From: Actinomycetota bacterium
GTDB taxonomy: Bacteria; Actinomycetota; Actinomycetes; Actinomycetales; Microbacteriaceae
Assembly: GCA_027728145.1 (NCBI GenBank)
Contig: JAQBZV010000020.1
Coordinates: forward strand, 1-10,271
Reading direction: 5' to 3'
DNA length: 10,271 nt
Positions 6,371 through 10,271 of this stretch are shown here, piece by piece. Under the pieces are notes generated by a model. The model ran no database searches, was not told where the DNA came from, and saw only the letters and a program-made list of their open reading frames with translations. Numbering within the stretch: position 1 is the stretch's first letter; the number at the start of each line of letters is the position of its first letter. The position numbers and the translations under genes are program-made.

Positions 6371-6838
6371 ATGGGCTCCACGCAGGTAATCCACAGAACG
6401 TGGGGTGAATTCACACCGGACGACGTCTTTGAGATGGCGGTTCTGCGCTCCGAAGTGTTCTTCCTGGAGCAGAAAATCGACGAAGAAGAATTCGATGCGG
6501 CCGATCGTGACCCCTCAACCCGTCATCTGTGGATTTCGGACGAGCAGGGCATGGCCGCCTACCTCCGCATCGTGCACAACCCCGATGCTGCCTCAGACCA
6601 CGACGGCATCGCGGATAGCCTCGGTCGCATGGTGGTGCGAGCAAATGCCCGGGGGAAAGGCTTAGCTCAGCTGCTGATGTCAGAGGCCGTGGCCCTGGTC
6701 GGAGATCGACCCCTCTACCTTCACGCCCAGGACTACATCACCGCGCTGTATGAGAAGTACGGCTTCGAGCGTAGAGGCGAGTTGTTTCAGGAAGCCGGCA
6801 TTCCTCATGTGCTGATGGTGCGCCACCCCCATGCGTGA
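6371..6838 (+). CDS. GNAT-family N-acetyltransferase, ElaA-like
   Basis: Probable acetyl-CoA-dependent N-acetyltransferase of 155 residues, a typical ElaA length. N-terminal RSEVFFLEQ (26-34), the acidic FDAADRD and H52 follow the ElaA pattern. The acetyl-CoA loop is RMVVRANARGKGLAQLL (86-102) with RGKGLA as the R/QxxGxG/A motif, and EAGIPHVLM (141-149) near the end is another ElaA hallmark. The acceptor substrate of this subfamily is not established. The last 8 bases overlap the start of the HtaA-like gene (ATGCGTGA, 6831-6838), suggesting coupled translation. The start lacks a ribosome binding site but lies 6 bases after a -10-like TAAACT, so a leaderless message is likely. Whether the enzyme has any tie to haem uptake is unknown. 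Confidence 0.88.
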   Translation: MGSTQVIHRTWGEFTPDDVFEMAVLRSEVFFLEQKIDEEEFDAADRDPSTRHLWISDEQGMAAYLRIVHNPDAASDHDGIADSLGRMVVRANARGKGLAQLLMSEAVALVGDRPLYLHAQDYITALYEKYGFERRGELFQEAGIPHVLMVRHPHA

Positions 6839-7526
6839 CGCTCTAGCACTCGCTCTGGCCTCTATGGTCGGCATCGTCCCTTCTGCTGTTCCCGAGGATG
6901 CGTGCTCGGTCGAGGACGTGTCCATCACCTGGGGTTTTAAGGAATCCTTCCGCTCCTATATTTCGAGCTCGATCGCGAACGGGTCGTGGGAGGTCTCCGG
7001 CGATGTGGGATACGAGATCCCTGAGTTCACCTTCACCGGTGGCTCCGGTTTTCTCACTCCCGATCGCTCGCTGGGTGAGGTTGGCTTCACTGGGGGAATT
7101 GTCTTTTCCGGTCACGACGGAATTCTGGAAACGTCACTGCAGAATCCTGAATTGGTGGTGACGGGACCCCGCGAGGCGACTCTCGTGCTCGATGTCACCG
7201 GCGACACCATGGAAGAGGTCAGTGTCAACCAGCCGAACGTGGATTTTGCCAGCGTGACATGGGATGGCTCCTTGGAGACTGTGGACGTTGACCAGGGTGT
7301 GTGGAGAGTGGTGGATGCTGAGGTAACCCTCACCCAGGAGGGCTCCGAAGCGTTTGGGACCTATCCCGCGGGGGAGATGCTCGATCCGATGTCTTTCACC
7401 CTGTCGCTCACGCCGGGGTGTCTCGAAGAAGCGGGTCCCAGCATCTGGTGGATACCTGGAGGAGTGGTGGCAATTGCTGCAGGGTTGAGCGCTCTCGCGC
7501 TTGCTATCCGGCGGGGTCGTAAATAG
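6831..7526 (+). CDS. htaA: HtaA-domain haem-binding membrane-anchored protein
   Basis: Surface protein of 231 residues that likely captures haem from host or environmental haemoproteins. It has a short signal peptide (cleavage near residue 20-24), one HtaA domain (about 30-195), and a C-terminal membrane helix (about 205-226) ending in the positive tail RRGRK. The domain begins WGFKESFRSYI, with Y43, and contains GFTGGIVFSGHDG with H95. Y178 precedes LDPMSFTL. In Corynebacterium HtaA conserved domains a Tyr, His, Tyr trio with similar spacing binds haem; the same trio is present here. C25 and C197 flank the domain and may form a disulfide. Corynebacterial HtaA usually has two such domains, so this is a single-domain form. 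It overlaps the GNAT gene by 8 bp at its start and hmuT by 23 bp at its end, tail to tail. Confidence 0.88.
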   Translation: MRDALALALASMVGIVPSAVPEDACSVEDVSITWGFKESFRSYISSSIANGSWEVSGDVGYEIPEFTFTGGSGFLTPDRSLGEVGFTGGIVFSGHDGILETSLQNPELVVTGPREATLVLDVTGDTMEEVSVNQPNVDFASVTWDGSLETVDVDQGVWRVVDAEVTLTQEGSEAFGTYPAGEMLDPMSFTLSLTPGCLEEAGPSIWWIPGGVVAIAAGLSALALAIRRGRK

Positions 7527-8613
7527 CGCGGGCCAGAGCGTCCAGAACGGCCGGAGTTCTCGGGCCAAAGCTCAGCACTTGAGAATCATCCATGTCGACG
7601 AACCGGAGGTTTTGTCCCGCTGAGGTGAGACCAATGGCGGGCTTCAGGCGCACAAGCTCTTCAGGACCTCCCACACTTTCCAGACCATCCGACATCACCA
7701 GGATGAGGTCTGGGTTGGCAGCAATCAACGCTTCATCGGTCATGGGTCGCAGGCCCGTCCAGCCAATTTCTGTTGCGATGTCGATTCCACCGAGTCCCTC
7801 GATGAGGTCACCGGCTCCCGACTCTTGCCCAAACAGGTAGTAGATGCCATTGGCTCCGCGGATGTAGAGGAAGACCATCCGCAACTTGTCTGCGCGAGCA
7901 CTGGGTGCGTGATCGGCAATGGTGGCAAGAACCCCTTCGAGTTCACCGGTGATGCGCGAGGCGAGCGCTTCTCCGGTGTCGGGCAGGCCAAAAATTGCGG
8001 CGACTGAGCGAGCCATGGCGGCTGGTGCATCCAGACCGGGTTGTTCCCGCACGAACACCACGGTGATTCCAGCATCTCGCAGCTGCAGGACGACATCGAG
8101 GGGACCGATGGTGCCATCGGTAATGAGGAGGTCTGGCCGCATGGCGAGGACGGATTCTGGGGACATGGCGTGGCCGCTCCCGGTGACCACCGGGAGGTCC
8201 TCCACACCGGGGAACGTGGTGGAAATATCGCGCCCCACGAGACGGTCCCCCAATCCCAAAGCCCAGACGGTGGCGGCCAGTGAGCCCGACATATCGAGTG
8301 CGAGCACTCGATCGGCGGCACTGATGGTGACGTCGAGCTCTCCGGTGAGTTCATCCGAGGTCACAGTCGTCGGAAGCACCGGAAGCGGGTTGTCCTCGAT
8401 GGGGTCGATAGACACATCTCCGAGGATTGCGCTCGAGGAGCCAACCCAGTCGCGGGGGGCTTCAAGCCAGGCGATATCCGCCAGCGGAGGTCGATTCTCC
8501 GCGGCGACAGGAGCGCCAGGGGGCGAGGCATAGGAGCCTGGCTGGCATCCAGAGACGAGGAGGGACATCCCCAAGGCGAGTGCTCCCCAGGGTGCCAGAG
8601 CAGAGATTTTCAC
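7504..8613 (-). CDS. hmuT: HmuT-like haem ABC-transporter substrate-binding lipoprotein
   Basis: Lipoprotein of 369 residues that would receive haem and pass it to a membrane permease. The signal peptide starts MKISAL, has a hydrophobic core, and ends in the lipobox LVSGC with the lipidated Cys at 23. A proline-rich linker precedes the periplasmic-binding-protein type 2 fold (about 100-365), which opens RVLALDMSGSLAATVWALGL. H148 in GSGHAMSPE matches the haem-ligand His of corynebacterial HmuT, with Y258/Y259 as possible partners. GTG 8613 gives a textbook lipoprotein leader and lies 9 bases after a -10-like TACGCT on the minus strand. An ATG at 8676 adds 21 residues and would begin on the start codon of the divergent gene, so it is less likely. 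A siderophore-binding role is possible, but the HtaA neighbour favours haem. No HmuU or HmuV gene is in view. Confidence 0.88.
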   Translation of the reverse strand: MKISALAPWGALALGMSLLVSGCQPGSYASPPGAPVAAENRPPLADIAWLEAPRDWVGSSSAILGDVSIDPIEDNPLPVLPTTVTSDELTGELDVTISAADRVLALDMSGSLAATVWALGLGDRLVGRDISTTFPGVEDLPVVTGSGHAMSPESVLAMRPDLLITDGTIGPLDVVLQLRDAGITVVFVREQPGLDAPAAMARSVAAIFGLPDTGEALASRITGELEGVLATIADHAPSARADKLRMVFLYIRGANGIYYLFGQESGAGDLIEGLGGIDIATEIGWTGLRPMTDEALIAANPDLILVMSDGLESVGGPEELVRLKPAIGLTSAGQNLRFVDMDDSQVLSFGPRTPAVLDALARAIYDPAG

Positions 8614-8646
8614 AGTGTTTCTAGCGTAGTTGCCTAGCCCTGAGGA

Positions 8647-8657
8647 CTGCTGAGCAG
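8647..8657. promoter_or_regulatory. Short dyad in the hmuT / DUF3263 divergent region
   Basis: CTGCT-G-AGCAG is a perfect 5+1+5 inverted repeat, 4 bases upstream of the TATCAT -10-like box of the DUF3263 gene and 33 bases upstream of the preferred hmuT start. The position suits an operator for either gene. An 11-base dyad can also arise by chance. Confidence 0.25.
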
Positions 8658-8660
8658 ACG

Positions 8661-8666
8661 TATCAT
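8661..8666 (+). promoter_or_regulatory. Probable -10 box of the DUF3263 gene
   Basis: TATCAT matches the TAnnnT pattern and ends 8 bases before ATG 8675. The GAGGGG between them is only 2 bases from the ATG, too close for a normal Shine-Dalgarno, so a leaderless or near-leaderless start is more likely. Confidence 0.4.
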
Positions 8667-8674
8667 GAGGGGAC

Positions 8675-8929
8675 ATGGCTAGTGCGGAATCATCAGAGAG
8701 CGAACTTGGGCCCGACGACGTTGCCTTGTTGGAGTTTGAACGGTCCCATTGGGGTGCTGGGGCGAATAAAGAGTCTGCGGTGAGGGAGCGCTTTGGACTC
8801 TCTCTGGCTCGTTATTATCAGCGGGTGTATGCGCTGTGCCACACGGAAGCTGCGGTGCGCTACGACGCAGTGTTGGTGAGAAGTTGCCTTGAGGCTGCGA
8901 GTACGAGACGAGAAGGACAGGGAGGGTAG
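8675..8929 (+). CDS. DUF3263 protein, small actinobacterial helical protein
   Basis: Protein of 84 residues matching the actinobacterial DUF3263 pattern: an acidic opening, LLEFERSHWG (18-27), then NKESAVRERFGLSLARYYQRVYAL (31-54) with the RFGLS..RYYQ core. The core resembles a helix-turn-helix-like segment, so nucleic-acid binding is conceivable, but the family's function is not known to me. There is no signal peptide or membrane segment, so it is expected to be cytoplasmic. Its last codons, GGA GGG TAG (8921-8929), double as the ribosome binding site of the next gene, which starts 6 bases after the stop. This places it in an operon with the LytR_C protein, an arrangement I recall from many actinobacteria. 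It is divergent from hmuT. Confidence 0.85.
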   Translation: MASAESSESELGPDDVALLEFERSHWGAGANKESAVRERFGLSLARYYQRVYALCHTEAAVRYDAVLVRSCLEAASTRREGQGG

Positions 8930-8934
8930 TTGCC

Positions 8935-9558
8935 ATGGCACAGTCCGGTAAGCCCTCATTCCTGCCCGACCGTTTCGACGATGTCGATCGTGATCTCGGG
9001 TATGTGGGGACCCATCGGCGCCAGCGGTCGTCCTGGTCTGTCTTTGCCCCGGTCGGAATCGGCTTGGGCGCTGTTGTTGTCCTCACCCTTGCGGGAATCT
9101 GGTTCGTGGATCGCAGTGATGACTACCTCACACTCGATGCCAGCGAGGTTCCTGTGATCACGGGCGAGGCTCCCGAAGAGGACGCTGCGGAAGAGCCCGT
9201 GATCATCGAGCCTGAGGTTGTCGAGGAGGTCGTTGCGGTAAGCGACCCCACCCAAATCGACACCGAGGGTCTCACGCTGACAGTTCTTAATGGGACTGCA
9301 ACCCAGGGCATGGCGGCCCGAGCGGTCGAGCGATTGGTGGCAATCGGTTGGCCGGAGGCAACCGCCACAAACGCGGACTCCACCGATATTCAGCAAAGCG
9401 TCGTGGCCTATAGTGAAGACGCTGATAAAGCCATCGCCCTGGGGATAGCTCAGGAGTTGGATCTTGATGCGGACTCCGTCGTCCAAACAACTGCATATCC
9501 GGGGGCTCGCGTCACTGTTGTTCTCGGAGCCGACTACGTCGACACAGAATCGACCTAG
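8935..9558 (+). CDS. LytR C-terminal-domain (LytR_C) membrane protein
   Basis: Bitopic membrane protein of 207 residues. A short cytoplasmic part rich in charged residues (1-35) is followed by one membrane helix (about 36-58), a strongly acidic linker (about 74-97, many Glu), and a LytR_C domain (about 112-200) with LTLTVLNGTATQGMA, a central YSEDADKA and the closing TAYPGARVTVVLGADY. LytR_C domains are found at the end of LytR-CpsA-Psr cell-wall ligases or, as here, alone behind a membrane anchor; the catalytic LCP domain is absent, so no transferase activity is expected. A role in envelope assembly is inference. The start at 8935 is 8 bases after a strong GGAGGG inside the upstream gene. 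A DUF3048 lipoprotein gene follows after 39 bases. Confidence 0.88.
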   Translation: MAQSGKPSFLPDRFDDVDRDLGYVGTHRRQRSSWSVFAPVGIGLGAVVVLTLAGIWFVDRSDDYLTLDASEVPVITGEAPEEDAAEEPVIIEPEVVEEVVAVSDPTQIDTEGLTLTVLNGTATQGMAARAVERLVAIGWPEATATNADSTDIQQSVVAYSEDADKAIALGIAQELDLDADSVVQTTAYPGARVTVVLGADYVDTEST

Positions 9559-9597
9559 ACTTTTTCCTAACTCCTGAATCGAAAAGGTAACTCTCGT

Positions 9598-10271
9598 ATG
9601 ACAACCACTGCCCGCTCCTTTTTTGCCCTGGTCGCTGTCGCAGCGCTTGCCCTCGCGGGGTGTGCCAGCGATGACGGTGCCCCCGAGGACGAGGTCGTCA
9701 CCACCGAGGGTGGCGAGAGTGCGGAAGCCATCGTGGATGGCGCGACTGTTGCCGCTCTCACTGGAGAAACAATCGAGGCGGGAAGTCTGTCCCGGCCTGC
9801 TCTTGCAGGAAAGATTGACAACCACCCGTCGGCTCGCCCCCAGGTGGGACTGGACGAGGCCGACATTGTTTTCGAAGAGCTTGTTGAGGGTGGACTGACT
9901 CGCTATATCGCGGTCTGGCACTCGACTCTTCCGCCTGAGATCGGACCGGTTCGATCTGTCCGTCCAATGGACCCCGAGATTGTCAGCCCCTTTGGTGGGA
10001 TTTTTGCGTACTCCGGTGGTCAGGTTCGCTTCATTCAGATGATGCAGGAGGCCCCGGTCTATAACGCTATTCACGGGCAGCCCGACACCGAGGACACTTT
10101 CTACCGCACCAGCGCCAAAGTTGCTCCACACAACGTATTGGTGAAAGCCCCTGAATTGGTGGATCAGCACCTGGACCTTCCGGCACCGGAGCGTCAGTTC
10201 GCCTATGCACCCAGCGTGGAAGAGGCCACCGCCGTGGTGGCAGGGTCGCCGGTAACCTCCATGAACCCTCG
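9598..10271 (+). CDS. DUF3048 (YerB-like) lipoprotein, cut by the window edge
   Basis: The frame is open from ATG 9598 to the right edge (224 complete codons, no stop), so the C-terminus is missing. The signal peptide TTARSFFALVAVAALALAGC has a lipobox ending LAGC, with the lipidated Cys at 22. An acidic, low-complexity stretch follows, then the DUF3048 N-terminal domain from about residue 70: GKIDNHPSARPQVGLDEAD (71-89), FEELVEGGLTRYIAVWHS and EIGPVRSVRPMD. This is the YerB family, whose biochemical function is not established; it is exported and lipid-anchored outside the membrane. AAAAGG lies about 10 bases before the start, within the 39-base gap after the LytR_C gene, so it is probably in the same operon. 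Confidence 0.9.
   Translation, partial: MTTTARSFFALVAVAALALAGCASDDGAPEDEVVTTEGGESAEAIVDGATVAALTGETIEAGSLSRPALAGKIDNHPSARPQVGLDEADIVFEELVEGGLTRYIAVWHSTLPPEIGPVRSVRPMDPEIVSPFGGIFAYSGGQVRFIQMMQEAPVYNAIHGQPDTEDTFYRTSAKVAPHNVLVKAPELVDQHLDLPAPERQFAYAPSVEEATAVVAGSPVTSMNP

Noticed and set aside
8614..8640. Possible DtxR/IdeR iron box upstream of hmuT
   Set aside because: CTAGGC...GCTAG looks superficially like an iron box, but only scattered positions match the TTAGGTTAGNCTAACCTAA-type consensus and the two halves are poorly symmetric.
9559..9597. Terminator between the LytR_C and DUF3048 genes
   Set aside because: CTTTTTC and GAAAAG could pair loosely, but the stem is all A-T in its core, the loop is long and there is no following T-run, and the second block doubles as the ribosome site of the next gene.
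8956..10170. Minus-strand open frame of 404 codons opposite the LytR_C and DUF3048 genes
   Set aside because: Both sense genes have strong domain signatures, signal or membrane segments and ribosome sites. The antisense product has no membrane segment, motif or plausible start signal.

Overview
The window looks like part of a chromosome from a high-GC Gram-positive bacterium, most likely an actinobacterium of the Microbacteriaceae type. The evidence is the GC-rich coding bias with frequent GTG starts, an ArsC of the kind that corynebacteria couple to mycothiol, an HtaA-type haem-binding protein, and the actinobacterial pairing of a DUF3263 protein with a LytR C-terminal-domain protein. Several starts look leaderless (a TAnnnT -10 box 6-9 nt before the start codon), which is also common in this phylum. 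The genus assignment is inference.

Layout from left to right. Bases 1-334 hold no convincing gene and end in a dyad-rich, operator-like segment. Next come a VapBC-type toxin-antitoxin pair (335-1008) and a two-gene arsenic-resistance unit, an AqpS-like aquaporin channel overlapping a mycothiol-type arsenate reductase (1075-2143). A second translationally coupled pair follows: a FadD-like acyl-CoA ligase and a BASS-family (bile acid:sodium symporter-like) transporter (2257-4943). After a perfect 12-bp hairpin comes a YdcZ/DUF606 drug/metabolite transporter (4971-5918), which converges on msrB, a methionine sulfoxide reductase on the minus strand.

Divergent from msrB is an ElaA-like GNAT acetyltransferase that overlaps a membrane-anchored single-domain HtaA haem-binding protein. 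HtaA converges on, and overlaps by 23 bp, an HmuT-like haem-binding lipoprotein on the minus strand. No HmuU/HmuV permease or ATPase lies in the window. Divergent from hmuT is an envelope-type cluster: a DUF3263 protein, a LytR_C-domain membrane protein, and a DUF3048 (YerB-like) lipoprotein cut by the right edge.

Working together: AqpS and ArsC form a reduce-and-leak arsenic pathway; FadD and the BASS transporter plausibly import and activate a carboxylic acid; HtaA and HmuT are two surface steps of a haem-uptake relay. I found no CRISPR array, rRNA or tRNA gene, transposase, integrase or phage gene. Every recognisable gene belongs to a known family. The novelty is in gene arrangement and control signals (the TA operator over a leaderless promoter, the hairpin over the DMT start, the acyl-CoA ligase/BASS coupling and the GNAT/HtaA coupling) rather than in a clearly new system.
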